From Chitinophaga fulva (lineage in GTDB: Bacteria > Bacteroidota > Bacteroidia > Chitinophagales > Chitinophagaceae): a stretch of 64,000 bases of DNA. The translations under genes were made by a program, and so were the position numbers. Position 1 is the first letter of the stretch. Every line of letters begins with the position of its first letter. Below are positions 17,848 to 28,453 of the stretch, piece after piece. The notes under the pieces were generated by a model. That model saw only the letters and a list, made by a program, of their open reading frames with translations. It was not told the origin of the DNA and searched no databases. Location: positions 186,001-250,000 of the forward strand of contig NZ_JABBGC010000001.1 of NCBI RefSeq assembly GCF_012927205.1, in the 5' to 3' direction.

Positions 17848-20800
17848 TCAAAATAATACCATTTTTCCACCCAACGCCCTGGTTTGGCCATTACTGCCTA
17901 TAATCAGCCGGTAGATATAAATTCCGGCGGGTAACCTTGCTCCAGAATCACCTCTACCGTCCCAGGGGATTCCATCAAAACGACTCGTACCGGAAAATAT
18001 TGTGCTACGCATTTTCTTTACCAATTTTCCGTCCGTGGCAAACACCTGCAAATCCACCTGTAATTCTTGTCCCTGCTGATTATGCAAAAAGGAAAACCTC
18101 GTTACATCGTGAAAAGGATTGGGATAGTTGACAACTTCGTCTACCGCCAGCGTCCCCGGCGCTGCAACTTTAAAAGCAATCGTTTTTACAGTGCTGTTGT
18201 TATAGGTGTCCCAAGCTTTAATGGTAATACGATGCGCCCCTGTTGGCAATCCGTTCAACTGAAACCGTACCTGTCCCTCCCGGTAACTGTCCAAAGATGC
18301 ATCAAAATAATCATTTAAAATCAAATATTCTGAACTATCCAATATTGCCACCAGGCTATGTGCCGGATTATTACCCGATACATTAATACCACTGCTGTCT
18401 GCCAGATCTATCATCAACAGCGGGGATGGTCCGGTCATATCTCCATTGATAAACGCCTTGCTATCGAGCCATGCTTTCACATCAGGGCCACTAACATCTG
18501 CCGGTGCTCCGGGTAACAAACCACCTGCAAAAAGTCCATCAAAGTAACCACCACCGTCTGCAGTGGGATTGCTGGTGTAATAACTGATCTTACTTTTTCC
18601 TTTACCCTGCAACAAGTCCGCAGGTACCGTGAAGGCCACGGTAAACTCGCCCCTGCTCACTGTTTGCGTGCCTTTAAACAGGATATTTTCCTGTACCTGG
18701 AAATCTGCCGGCTGGCTACGTGGATCATTGCCCCGCGTGCGATGTGTGACCGGCTGATCATATATCACCGTGTTCAGCGTACCGCTATAGTCCCGCAGCA
18801 CATTACCCTGTGCGTCGGCAATATGCCCTTTGATAATACAATGTTGCAGCCCTTTCAGGGTATCCGTTTCCGTTGTTACCCTATGACCATTGATGCTGTC
18901 CGTTATCACCTGCCACTGCGGGAAAGCTAATGTCAGCGAGGGGTCTCCCAGCAACTGGAATTTGCGGTTGTTGATCACGTCACCGGAAGTAGTGTAAGTT
19001 TTATTCTTGCCGTCCTGTATGGCCGCACCCAAACTACGCATGGAACCATCTGTCTGCCGCGTGAAAGCAGCTTCGAGATAATTACTGTTCATAATGCGGT
19101 TGGAGTTGGCAAAAACAGCCCTTGTAGTGGTCATCAGCGCAATAGCGCCGCTTTGTTGTTGCAACAGCAATTGTGCCCCCAGTGAGTTAATGCCCGGATC
19201 ATCAAATGGCGCAAAGTCGCAGGTAGCTGTAATCAATAAAGGCAACTGCTGCTCGTTTTTCCACTCCTGTACACTATTTACATCCATCACTGTTTCTTCT
19301 GCAAGACGGTTATTACTGCCATGACCATTGTAATTAAGCACGAGCGTACCGGTATTGACACTGTTGTTGACGGCTTTGGTCACTTCCGGTGAACGGGCGC
19401 CTGCACTCGTATTTTCCCGTGGATAAGCATCCACATATATTTTACTGATATTAGGGAGATGATTGCTTTTTGCGATACTACTGCCCATGATTTCGGCATC
19501 CTGCAGATGCAGGTTGTCGTCTTCATCATCGGCCAGCAACGTTACGCGGTTGCGCCATGGCCCAAACGACCTAGGTTGCTGGTAACGGATAATTTTGTCT
19601 ACCGCCGTTCTGGCTTCAGAGACATTACGTGCAGGCAGCCGTCCGATACCGATGTCCAACAGATTGGATATATCCGTTCTTGTGATATCCTCCGCATCAT
19701 CCAAGAATCCGAAAAAATCATCTGATACGTGGGAGTGAATGGCATCGAGTGAGGCATCGCTTTGCCAGGAAGGCACCAGGTTGGTGTTGTTTTTCACCCG
19801 CTGGCGGTAATCATAGGAAGCTGCACCGAACAGCAACAGGTACTTCGGATGAGCGCCGCGGTCGTAGTGCATCTTCACATAATCACGGATGGCCGTAGGA
19901 TCGGGTGTTCCTGATGCAAACTCATTAAATACCTGGGGGGTCGTTACCACGGCTACACGCAGCCCGTTCCGGGTGCGGCGCCACGCTGCCAGCCGTTCGG
20001 CTTCCGCCAGAAAGGCTTCATGGGTCACTATCAGCATATCTGCTCCGGGTTGACCGTGCAGGTCCTGGTTGGGCACCGGTCCGCCTGGCACCGGACGCAT
20101 GACCGCCGCCGTATTAAAGGCAATGAATTCCCGTAACGGCCCTGCATCTCCCGTAAAAGCCAACGTATCTGCCTTCAAAGAAGTGATCATCGTCAGCGGC
20201 CGTAACGGGTTTGTCACTTCCCACACCTGCGTTTGTGCGGCGGCGTTAGCCAGAAAGTATTGCGTACGGCCGGTACCAGTAGCTGTGCGAAAATCCAGTA
20301 TGCCGCCAGCGGGCATCTTCAACGAACAAGGAGCTATCAGCTCCAGATAATCAAGCCACCCTTTGGCATTCAGGTCACCCGGCTGGAACTCCACGCCTAC
20401 TGTCAGGGCATCACCGTTGACGGTAGCGGTACCGGAGGCATAGGCTGCGGTGGCATACGATTCAAAGACACTGCTGCCTACGGGCAACAGGTAAGCGCTG
20501 GCGGCAGCAGCCTGGTTCAGGCTTACATTGAAGTTACTGCCGGTGGCGCCACGTGCGGCAGCCCGGAAACCGACAGTAACCGGTCCTACCGGTGAGGCCG
20601 GCAATGAAAAGCCGTAGGAGCGGCTGTTACCGATGACTTTACCGAATTCCTGTCCCCACCATTGTTTACCGCTGCTGAGGAAGTTAAGGCTGTCCCGTTC
20701 ATAAAAGGTATGGAAGTCAAAGGAGTAAGTTTTGCTACCGGCGGGCTGGTTATTGCTGTCCGATACTATACGGGCGCCATTGTTGCCAATTGTCAGGAAA

Positions 20801-21246
20801 TAAGTGGCTGCGTCGCTGTAAAGGTTGTATTGATGTACAAACCCGGGCTTCAGTGGGTCCCACTGCCAGCGGTGAGGGCCGGGGGTATAAAAAAGGAGGT
20901 AGTCGTTGCCATCCAGTTGACCATCTCCGCCGTCCTGCACCTGAAGGGATACTTCCGGCAGGTCGTCGTAGCGGAGCTGACTGTTAGGCTCCGGCAGCAT
21001 CCGGCCACCTGTCCCGAAAAGCCGTACACTGCCTGATGGCAGTTGCCGGGTATCCACCCCCAGCTGCTGTAGCAGGGGTAGGTCTATTTTATAAACGCCG
21101 GGAGCTGCCACTGACAGTTTATACCAGTGGCCTGATGCCAGTACGCTGTGATCATTATAAGTCCGGGGTACGGTCTGTCCAACAGCGCTTCCGCAGTGAT
21201 ATAGAAAAAATAACAGGAGTGCCGGGAAAATATTCGAAGGTTTCAT
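17848..21246 (-). CDS. porU: Type IX secretion system sortase PorU (C25-family)
   Basis: The 1132-residue protein has a signal peptide ending in AVGQ and a gingipain-like C25 cysteine peptidase domain in the middle. The catalytic pair is visible as His642 in NYNGHGSNN and Cys676 in ITATCDFAPFD. The C-terminal 90 residues (from NYPNPFHDVTRFSF to LGGKMVLF) form a type IX sorting domain, including the PAGIYIYRL motif; PorU keeps this domain uncleaved to dock on PorV. PorU removes the sorting domain of cargo and attaches it to a lipid anchor at the surface. Next to porV and divergent from gldJ, as in other Bacteroidota. Confidence 0.96.
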   Translation of the reverse strand: MKPSNIFPALLLFFLYHCGSAVGQTVPRTYNDHSVLASGHWYKLSVAAPGVYKIDLPLLQQLGVDTRQLPSGSVRLFGTGGRMLPEPNSQLRYDDLPEVSLQVQDGGDGQLDGNDYLLFYTPGPHRWQWDPLKPGFVHQYNLYSDAATYFLTIGNNGARIVSDSNNQPAGSKTYSFDFHTFYERDSLNFLSSGKQWWGQEFGKVIGNSRSYGFSLPASPVGPVTVGFRAAARGATGSNFNVSLNQAAAASAYLLPVGSSVFESYATAAYASGTATVNGDALTVGVEFQPGDLNAKGWLDYLELIAPCSLKMPAGGILDFRTATGTGRTQYFLANAAAQTQVWEVTNPLRPLTMITSLKADTLAFTGDAGPLREFIAFNTAAVMRPVPGGPVPNQDLHGQPGADMLIVTHEAFLAEAERLAAWRRTRNGLRVAVVTTPQVFNEFASGTPDPTAIRDYVKMHYDRGAHPKYLLLFGAASYDYRQRVKNNTNLVPSWQSDASLDAIHSHVSDDFFGFLDDAEDITRTDISNLLDIGIGRLPARNVSEARTAVDKIIRYQQPRSFGPWRNRVTLLADDEDDNLHLQDAEIMGSSIAKSNHLPNISKIYVDAYPRENTSAGARSPEVTKAVNNSVNTGTLVLNYNGHGSNNRLAEETVMDVNSVQEWKNEQQLPLLITATCDFAPFDDPGINSLGAQLLLQQQSGAIALMTTTRAVFANSNRIMNSNYLEAAFTRQTDGSMRSLGAAIQDGKNKTYTTSGDVINNRKFQLLGDPSLTLAFPQWQVITDSINGHRVTTETDTLKGLQHCIIKGHIADAQGNVLRDYSGTLNTVIYDQPVTHRTRGNDPRSQPADFQVQENILFKGTQTVSRGEFTVAFTVPADLLQGKGKSKISYYTSNPTADGGGYFDGLFAGGLLPGAPADVSGPDVKAWLDSKAFINGDMTGPSPLLMIDLADSSGINVSGNNPAHSLVAILDSSEYLILNDYFDASLDSYREGQVRFQLNGLPTGAHRITIKAWDTYNNSTVKTIAFKVAAPGTLAVDEVVNYPNPFHDVTRFSFLHNQQGQELQVDLQVFATDGKLVKKMRSTIFSGTSRFDGIPWDGRGDSGARLPAGIYIYRLIIGSNGQTRALGGKMVLF

Positions 21247-21405
21247 TATCTTGATAGCCCTTTTCCATCCTTCCTGAAAGGCCGGTGTAATGTAGAGAAA
21301 ATATAGGATAAAAAATTGAAATATATCTCTTAATTTTCGCTGCTGTCCTGTCCTTGGTTGTTACCGGGGATTGTTCGGGCAAGGGCAAATTACAAATTAA
21401 TTTTT

Positions 21406-21435
21406 TTCGCCATAAAATAAAAAAGATTACATTTG
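21406..21435 (+). promoter_or_regulatory. Promoter of gldJ
   Basis: TACATTTG at 21428-21435 is an exact -7 match (TAnnTTTG). TTCG at 21406-21409, 18 bases upstream, is a near match to the -33 TTTG. The start codon is at 21473. Confidence 0.6.
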
Positions 21436-21472
21436 CGTTTACTGTAAATATAATCGACTAAAGCTGTATCGC

Positions 21473-23023
21473 ATGCGTAGATTAACCTCTTTATCATTGC
21501 TCGTTGGTACCGGCGTAATGCTATCCATGACTGCCTGTCACAAGGACGGTGGAGGACTTTTCGGCAAAAAGAAAGAAGTTTCCTCTGCTACCGGCTGGAA
21601 CTATAACGACCAGAAAATGGGTGGTTTCAGTGTAGCCAAGAATAAAAACCAGCAAACAGGACCAGGTCTGGTGTTTGTACAGGGCGGTACTTTTGCCATG
21701 GGTGCCACTGAGCAGGATGTAATGGGCGACTGGAACAACATTCCACGTCGTATTACAGTTTCCTCTTTCTACATCGATGAATCCGAAGTAGCCAACGTAC
21801 ACTATCGCGAATACCTGTTCTGGCTTGCCCGTGTTTATGGGGAGTCTTTCCCGGACGTATACCGTAACGCACTGCCAGACACCCTGGTATGGCGTAGTGA
21901 GCTGGCTTATAACGAGCCCCTGGTGGAATACTACTTCCGTCACCCGGCCTATAACGACTATCCGGTGGTAGGTGTTACCTGGAAACAGGCTACCGACTAC
22001 TGTAAATGGCGTTCCAACCGTGTAAACGAAAAGATGCTGATGGACAAGGGCCTGCTTTCCAAAGCAGATGTTACCAACCAGTCAGACGACAATACATTTG
22101 ATACCAAAGCCTACAGCGCCGGCCTGTATGAAGGTACTCCGGGCAAAATGTCCAAATCTACCAAAGACCAGTTCAAAAATCCGGACGGCACTCCGCGTAC
22201 CGCCCAGTTTGAAGATGGTGTCATGCTGCCAAACTACCGCCTGCCCACAGAAGCAGAATGGGAATATGCCGCACTGGGTTATATCGGCCAAAACCCTGGT
22301 CCTTCCAAAAAAGAAGGCAAACACGGGGAAGAGCTGATCATGAACAAACAGGTGTACTCCTGGGGCACCAATACCAGCGGCCTGCGTGATATCCGCCGCG
22401 GTACCATGCAGGGTCAGTTCCTGGCCAACTTCAAGCGTGGTTCCGGTGATAACATGGGTGTGGCCGGTGGTCTGAACGACCGTGCCTCCATCCCTGGCCC
22501 TACCCGCTCCTTCTACCCCAACACTTTCGGCATCTACAATATGTCCGGCAACGTGTCTGAATGGGTACTGGACGTGTACAGACCACTCAACCCGATTGAT
22601 GGTGAAGACTTCAACTACTTCCGTGGTAACAAATTCCAGACTGTTTATCAGAACGAAAACAAAGAGTTCGAAAAAGACAGCCTGGGCCACCTGAAAATGC
22701 GTGATGTAACTGACGAAGAAAGTGCTAACCGTCTCAACTACCAGAAAGGTGACGTTATCAACTACCTCGATGGTGACTCCCTCTCCCAGGTGGAATACGG
22801 TTATGGTGTAACCACCCTGATCAACGACAAATCACACGTAGTGAAAGGGGGTAGCTGGAATGACCGCGCTTACTGGCTCTCTCCCGGCACCCGTCGTTAC
22901 ATGCAGGAAAATATGGCCACCAACACGGTAGGTTTCCGTTGCGCGATGGACCGCGTAGGCAGCCCTGAGGGTAACAAATTCAAGACAGGTAACCTGTTCA
23001 AAAAACAAAGACAGAAGAGATAA
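21473..23023 (+). CDS. gldJ: Gliding motility lipoprotein GldJ
   Basis: The 516-residue lipoprotein (lipobox SMTAC near residue 22) has a formylglycine-generating-enzyme-like fold: VFVQGGTFAMGATEQD, then YNDYPVVGVTWKQATDYCKWR, LPTEAEWEYAA and a final VKGGSWNDRAYWLSPGTRRY block. The short stretch TGWNYNDQKMGGF before the domain is typical of the GldJ/GldK family. In GldJ the sulfatase-maturing activity is not known; the protein stabilises GldK and the secretion motor ring. I choose GldJ over GldK because it lies beside porU and porV, the arrangement of F. johnsoniae. Its own promoter and a terminator make it a single-gene unit. Confidence 0.88.
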   Translation: MRRLTSLSLLVGTGVMLSMTACHKDGGGLFGKKKEVSSATGWNYNDQKMGGFSVAKNKNQQTGPGLVFVQGGTFAMGATEQDVMGDWNNIPRRITVSSFYIDESEVANVHYREYLFWLARVYGESFPDVYRNALPDTLVWRSELAYNEPLVEYYFRHPAYNDYPVVGVTWKQATDYCKWRSNRVNEKMLMDKGLLSKADVTNQSDDNTFDTKAYSAGLYEGTPGKMSKSTKDQFKNPDGTPRTAQFEDGVMLPNYRLPTEAEWEYAALGYIGQNPGPSKKEGKHGEELIMNKQVYSWGTNTSGLRDIRRGTMQGQFLANFKRGSGDNMGVAGGLNDRASIPGPTRSFYPNTFGIYNMSGNVSEWVLDVYRPLNPIDGEDFNYFRGNKFQTVYQNENKEFEKDSLGHLKMRDVTDEESANRLNYQKGDVINYLDGDSLSQVEYGYGVTTLINDKSHVVKGGSWNDRAYWLSPGTRRYMQENMATNTVGFRCAMDRVGSPEGNKFKTGNLFKKQRQKR

Positions 23024-23040
23024 TCATCTTCATAAAAAAC

Positions 23041-23070
23041 AAAAAGCCGCAAATTACTTTGCGGCTTTTT
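23041..23070. terminator. Bidirectional terminator between gldJ and bcp
   Basis: Perfect 13-base arms (23041-23053 and 23058-23070) with core GCCGC/GCGGC and loop TTAC. A tracts before and T tracts after let it work for both convergent genes. Confidence 0.92.
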
Positions 23071-23087
23071 TTATGTGTTGTGCTCAA

Positions 23088-23549
23088 CTATTTCCAGATC
23101 TCCAGAATTTCTTCTGTATGGTTTTTGGTATCCGGTTTTTTGATGATGTGGTCAATCACGCCCTTATCATTGATCAGGAATGTAGTTCTGTGAATACCAT
23201 CATATTTCCGGCCCATCATCTGCTTCTCTCCCCAAACACCGTACTGGTTCACGATCTTATGATCATCATCTGCCAGCAGGGTAAAAGGCAGTTCATATTT
23301 TTCGATGAATTTCAGATGGCTTTGTTCACTGTCAGTGCTGACGCCAACCACTTCATATCCTTTTTTAGTCAGTGCGCTGTAGTTATCACGCAGATTGCAG
23401 GCCTGTGCCGTGCAACCGGGCGTCATATCTTTCGGATAAAAGTAAAGCACCACGCGCTTACCTTTAAGGTCCGTCAGTGATACGGTTTTTCCGTGCTGAT
23501 CTTTGCCTTTGAATACCGGCGCTTTATCGCCTTCCTTTAAGTTTACCAT
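23088..23549 (-). CDS. bcp: Thioredoxin-dependent peroxiredoxin (BCP)
   Basis: The 153-residue peroxiredoxin reduces hydrogen peroxide and organic hydroperoxides using thioredoxin. The peroxidatic cysteine is C46 in TPGCTAQAC and the resolving cysteine C51 lies five residues later, the CX4C form of the BCP/PrxQ group. KRVVLYFYPKDMTPGC is the family signature. The gene is convergent with gldJ and follows the M23 peptidase by 25 bases, with which it may be co-transcribed. Confidence 0.96.
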   Translation of the reverse strand: MVNLKEGDKAPVFKGKDQHGKTVSLTDLKGKRVVLYFYPKDMTPGCTAQACNLRDNYSALTKKGYEVVGVSTDSEQSHLKFIEKYELPFTLLADDDHKIVNQYGVWGEKQMMGRKYDGIHRTTFLINDKGVIDHIIKKPDTKNHTEEILEIWK

Positions 23550-23574
23550 ATCGCGTTTTTTTAAAATTAAACCA

Positions 23575-25269
23575 TTAACGTTTGAAAGACAGGTGATAGC
23601 TGCCTTCGTTGCCAGCCACGTCCGTTACTTTCATGACCAGGGTGTGGTTGCCCGGCTGGCAATGCTCATCAAACGTATAGGTGAGCACGTTACCCTTGCG
23701 GGAAAACAACAGCCATTTACCATCCAGTTCGCCCCGGAAATCTTTGATCCCGCTGGCATCGCTCATCACGAAAGAGAGTTTGGCGGCCCTGGAGAGGTTA
23801 GCCCCTGGCTTCACCCCTACCGGCGTTACTTTCGGTGCTTCTGTATCTACCTCGAGGTGGAAATTACCAAAGTCGCGGAAGGTACCTTTATACCAGCCCT
23901 CTTCCTTTGTAGTAGCGGAAGTGCTGCTGCTTCCCATTCCTTCCCGCACCATTACTACTTTGGGTTGCAGGTACTCCGGAACCGTCTTCGTTGGCTTCAG
24001 CCGCACATCAAAGAAATCGTGTACCGGTACCACGGGCGTATGCAGCCGATAGATATTGGAATAGTATTTCGCTGATGTAGCGGGCACTTCCTGGTAATTG
24101 AAACAGATCTGATCGTACAGTGCCCGTTCATCGAGGTAAAATTCCACCTGGTTGTTTTCGAAAATATTACGGGAATCAGGATACATGGGATTGGCACAGG
24201 TTTTCTCCGGCGTTTCGTCACCACCCTGCTGCAGATTCAGTTTCACGGTGGAAGTGTTACCATAGGCATCCTTCACCAGCAGCTTCACTTCGTGCACTTG
24301 TCCATCGGACAGGTTGATCGTACCATCTCCTTTCAGGTCGTGGTAGATATCCAGTTCATTGCCCGGCACAGAGAACAACAGTTGCAGATAAGGCCCATTG
24401 TTTTTTTTCACTTTATAGTCGATGTGCGCGTTCAGGTAACGGGTTTCCTCATATCCGATGTTATCCAGCTGGAAATCGATATCCGGCACATCATTATTGT
24501 ACATGAACACCTCATAGATACCGTAGGTATTAGGCGCAGTGTTCATGCGGTCAATCGCATTGATGCCCAGTCCGGCTTTGTGTGCACGCACTTTCACCAC
24601 TGGTTGAGCAGTCGTGTAATGATCGCCCACTTTTTTCACCGGCAGTATCATCGGTTGTTGTTCATAAACACTGCGTTCTCTATCGTAAATGGCTATACGA
24701 TATACATCCGGCGGCCGGGTATCAGCGATGTTAAAGCCGAACAGCAGCGGATTAAGCGGTTTCTCCGTTTGTGTGTTCCTGATTTCGAAGTGCAGGTGCG
24801 GGCCGGCAGAACCGCCGGTATTGCCGCTCCAGGCAACTAAATCACCTTTCTTCACGGGGAACATATCAGCTGGGATAGACAGATCGCTGGACCAGCTTTC
24901 ATTGGTATATTGTTGTTTTTTCACATAAGCCTGTAAAGCCGGGAAAAAAGCGTTCAGGTGGGCGTACACGGTCGTATATCCATTGGGGTGGGTAATGTAC
25001 AACACATTACCAAAGCCGGTATGTGATACGCCGATACGGCTTACATAACCATCTGCCGCTGCATGCACTGCCATATTCTCACGTTGCTGCGTTTTAATGT
25101 CCATGCCGGAGTGGAAGTGATTGGGCCTTAATTCGCCGAAGTTACCAGCCAGTTCTATGGGGATTTCCAGCGGATTCCTGAAATAGCCTTTTGGATAATT
25201 CTTTTCGGGAACGGATTGTGCCTGTAATAAATGCGGTAGTAAGCAAAATAAGCCAATGACTCTCTTCAT
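23575..25269 (-). CDS. M23 family metallopeptidase, intact active site
   Basis: Starting at the ATG at 25269 the product has 564 residues with signal peptide MKRVIGLFCLLPHLLQAQ. The M23 domain lies at the N-terminus (about residues 20-170) with complete zinc sites: HSGMD and GPHLHFEIR. A long C-terminal part with Ig-like strands (for example ASGIKDFRGELDGKWL and CQPGNHTLVMKVTDVAGN) follows. This is a periplasmic peptidoglycan endopeptidase candidate and contrasts with the two broken LytM domains at 9.8-12.7 kb. The frame also opens with TTG three codons upstream; the ATG is preferred. Confidence 0.92.
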   Translation of the reverse strand: MKRVIGLFCLLPHLLQAQSVPEKNYPKGYFRNPLEIPIELAGNFGELRPNHFHSGMDIKTQQRENMAVHAAADGYVSRIGVSHTGFGNVLYITHPNGYTTVYAHLNAFFPALQAYVKKQQYTNESWSSDLSIPADMFPVKKGDLVAWSGNTGGSAGPHLHFEIRNTQTEKPLNPLLFGFNIADTRPPDVYRIAIYDRERSVYEQQPMILPVKKVGDHYTTAQPVVKVRAHKAGLGINAIDRMNTAPNTYGIYEVFMYNNDVPDIDFQLDNIGYEETRYLNAHIDYKVKKNNGPYLQLLFSVPGNELDIYHDLKGDGTINLSDGQVHEVKLLVKDAYGNTSTVKLNLQQGGDETPEKTCANPMYPDSRNIFENNQVEFYLDERALYDQICFNYQEVPATSAKYYSNIYRLHTPVVPVHDFFDVRLKPTKTVPEYLQPKVVMVREGMGSSSTSATTKEEGWYKGTFRDFGNFHLEVDTEAPKVTPVGVKPGANLSRAAKLSFVMSDASGIKDFRGELDGKWLLFSRKGNVLTYTFDEHCQPGNHTLVMKVTDVAGNEGSYHLSFKR

Positions 25270-25298
25270 AATATGCAATGGTAGAAAAAAAATAGGAA

Positions 25299-25328
25299 TT
25301 GACAGACGTAATTTCTTCCGTACATTAG
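25299..25328 (+). promoter_or_regulatory. Probable promoter of gldA
   Basis: TTG at 25299-25301, a 19-base spacer, then TACATTAG at 25321-25328 (six of eight consensus positions in the TAnnTTTG scheme). The gldA ATG follows 26 bases later. Confidence 0.5.
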
Positions 25329-25353
25329 ATGCCGCAAAACAAGTATATCCTAC

Positions 25354-26301
25354 ATGTCTATCCTGGTATCACAACTGAGTAAGGTCTATGGCGAACAACG
25401 GGCAGTGGACGCTATTTCCTTTGAATTGAAGAAAGGGGAAATAACCGGTTTCCTGGGCCCTAACGGGGCGGGCAAGTCCACCACCATGAAAATGATCACC
25501 GGTTTTCTGCCTCCTACCAGCGGCCATGCCAGTGTGTGTGGGTATGACATCGTGAGCCAGTCGCTCGAAGTACGTAAACGAGTAGGATACCTTCCGGAAT
25601 CCAATCCGTTGTACCATGACATGTACGTAAAGGAGTTCCTGGAATTCATTGCCGGTGTGCATCAGCTGGGCAAGGCAGGTGCAGCGCGTATCCGTCAGGT
25701 GATTGACATGACGGGCCTGTTACCGGAGAGCCGCAAGAAGATCGGCGCTTTGTCCAACGGCTACAAACAGCGTGTAGGGCTGGCACAAGCCCTGTTGCAC
25801 GATCCTGAAGTACTGATCCTTGATGAGCCCACCACCGGGCTGGACCCCAACCAGCTGGCCGATATCCGGCAACTGATCAAAGATCTGGGGGCTAACAAGA
25901 CCGTTATCCTGTCCACGCATATTATGCAGGAAGTAGAAGCGCTCTGCGGACGGGTGATCATCATCAACAAAGGAAAAATAGTGGCCGATGACCAGCTGGC
26001 CAATCTCCAGCAGCAGAACGCCACCGGTGGCTACCTTCAGGTGACCTTCGGGGAAGCAGCCACCACCAGTGAACTGTTGCAGATACCCGGTGTTTCACGG
26101 GTGGCAGCCCTGGAAAGCAATACATGGCAACTGTATACCAACGAGGTAGACGCTGTGCGAAAAAACCTGTTACAATTTGCTTTGATTAATAACCGGAACA
26201 TCCTTTCTTTGCAGAGCAATTCACAAAGCCTGGAATCTATTTTCCGGGAAATAACAAAGCGCGTGGAGCCGACAGGTGAAACGCCCGCTGCTAACCGCTA
26301 A
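25354..26301 (+). CDS. gldA: Gliding motility ABC transporter ATP-binding protein GldA
   Basis: The 315-residue ATPase carries Walker A GPNGAGKST (about residue 37), signature LSNGYKQR, Walker B LILDEPTTGLD and the H-loop LSTHIMQE. Its length and C-terminal extension (after residue 215) match GldA, which in flavobacteria works with GldF and GldG. Those partners are not in the window, so the assignment rests on overall sequence pattern; a generic export ABC ATPase remains possible. It is divergent from the M23 gene and 26 bases upstream of eno. Confidence 0.82.
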   Translation: MSILVSQLSKVYGEQRAVDAISFELKKGEITGFLGPNGAGKSTTMKMITGFLPPTSGHASVCGYDIVSQSLEVRKRVGYLPESNPLYHDMYVKEFLEFIAGVHQLGKAGAARIRQVIDMTGLLPESRKKIGALSNGYKQRVGLAQALLHDPEVLILDEPTTGLDPNQLADIRQLIKDLGANKTVILSTHIMQEVEALCGRVIIINKGKIVADDQLANLQQQNATGGYLQVTFGEAATTSELLQIPGVSRVAALESNTWQLYTNEVDAVRKNLLQFALINNRNILSLQSNSQSLESIFREITKRVEPTGETPAANR

Positions 26302-26324
26302 TAGCTAACAATTATAACTTTTGA

Positions 26325-27617
<1,293 letters not shown>

Positions 27618-27625
27618 CACTAACC

Positions 27626-27722
27626 ATTTAGGGATTTTTTGATTTACGATTTGAGAATTTAAGATGCAGCGAAGAACCGCTTCTGTCAAATTCCCAAATC
27701 GTAAATCAAAAAATCCCTAAAT
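27626..27722. repeat. AT-rich fold-back element B between eno and the DivIC-like gene
   Basis: Two 35-base arms (27626-27660 and 27688-27722) are inverted copies with a single mismatch, separated by 27 bases. The right arm ends 6 bases before the next ATG. Words such as GATTTACGATTT and AATCCCTAAAT recur in the other elements. Confidence 0.92.
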
Positions 27723-27728
27723 TGCATT

Positions 27729-28040
27729 ATGTCTTTTCTTAAATCCATAAAACTACCGCGCTATGTAAAGAACAAGTTCTTTATTACCAGCCTCGCTTTC
27801 GTTATATGGATCGCCTTTCTGGACAAGACCAACCTGATGTACCAATACCAGTTCCAGTCTGAAGTCAATAAGCTGGAAGACCAGAAAGAGTTTTTTATCA
27901 AAGAGATCAAACAAACCCGGGAAGAACAACAGGAGCTGCTGTCCAGCCCTGAAAAACTGGAGAAATTCGCCCGCGAGAAATACTATATGAAGAAAGATAA
28001 TGAAGACCTGTTCATTATCAGCCCCGCTCCCCAACAGTAA
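27729..28040 (+). CDS. Septum formation initiator family protein (FtsB/DivIC-like)
   Basis: The 103-residue protein has a short basic cytoplasmic tail, one membrane helix (about residues 18-35), a coiled coil (about 40-75, SEVNKLEDQKEFFIKEIKQ) and the conserved DivIC end LEKFAREKYYMKKDNEDLFII. Members of this family join FtsL and FtsQ/DivIB in the divisome. It sits after eno, a frequent neighbour of ftsB/divIC in many bacteria. The start ATG is right after fold-back element B. Confidence 0.93.
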   Translation: MSFLKSIKLPRYVKNKFFITSLAFVIWIAFLDKTNLMYQYQFQSEVNKLEDQKEFFIKEIKQTREEQQELLSSPEKLEKFAREKYYMKKDNEDLFIISPAPQQ

Positions 28041-28150
28041 TTGGTTCCGGCCTCCTTGCGAATCATAAAAATTTATCTTAAATTAACAATACATTGCACC
28101 TTTCTGTCGTTATAAAGTAGGATACGATTCTCTTAACAAATCTATATTGC

Positions 28151-28363
28151 ATGAGTAATTTTACACTATCTACCCTCTCCACCTTGTGTCTTGTTACTGA
28201 TAGCGACCTCAAACGTTCACAACAGGAAGTATCATTGACCCGGGAAGAGCAGGCTTGCTTCGAGGACACCAAAGCCGTCCTCGACACTGTCCGTTTTTCG
28301 CCCAGGGCCGCCACACTCCGGTTGATTTTCGACTACGCTGCCAGTAAACCGGAAAAACCATAA
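28151..28363 (+). CDS. Small conserved-type protein, function unknown
   Basis: A 70-residue frame starting MSNFTLSTLSTLCLVTDSDLKRSQ and ending RAATLRLIFDYAASKPEKP. The layout (a short helix with TDSDL, then a C-terminal block of the form P-x-x-x-T-x-x-I-x-x-Y) resembles small proteins I have seen in many Chitinophagaceae genomes with ends such as TVQSILNYSKAL. No function can be assigned. It lies alone between the DivIC-like gene and nth. Confidence 0.55.
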   Translation: MSNFTLSTLSTLCLVTDSDLKRSQQEVSLTREEQACFEDTKAVLDTVRFSPRAATLRLIFDYAASKPEKP

Positions 28364-28453
28364 TCCGGCAAACACATAGAGACCTTACATACCTGTCGAT
28401 TGTACTGCAACTTCCACGTGCGGTTATCAACTCATTTTTCCTATTTTTACGGC

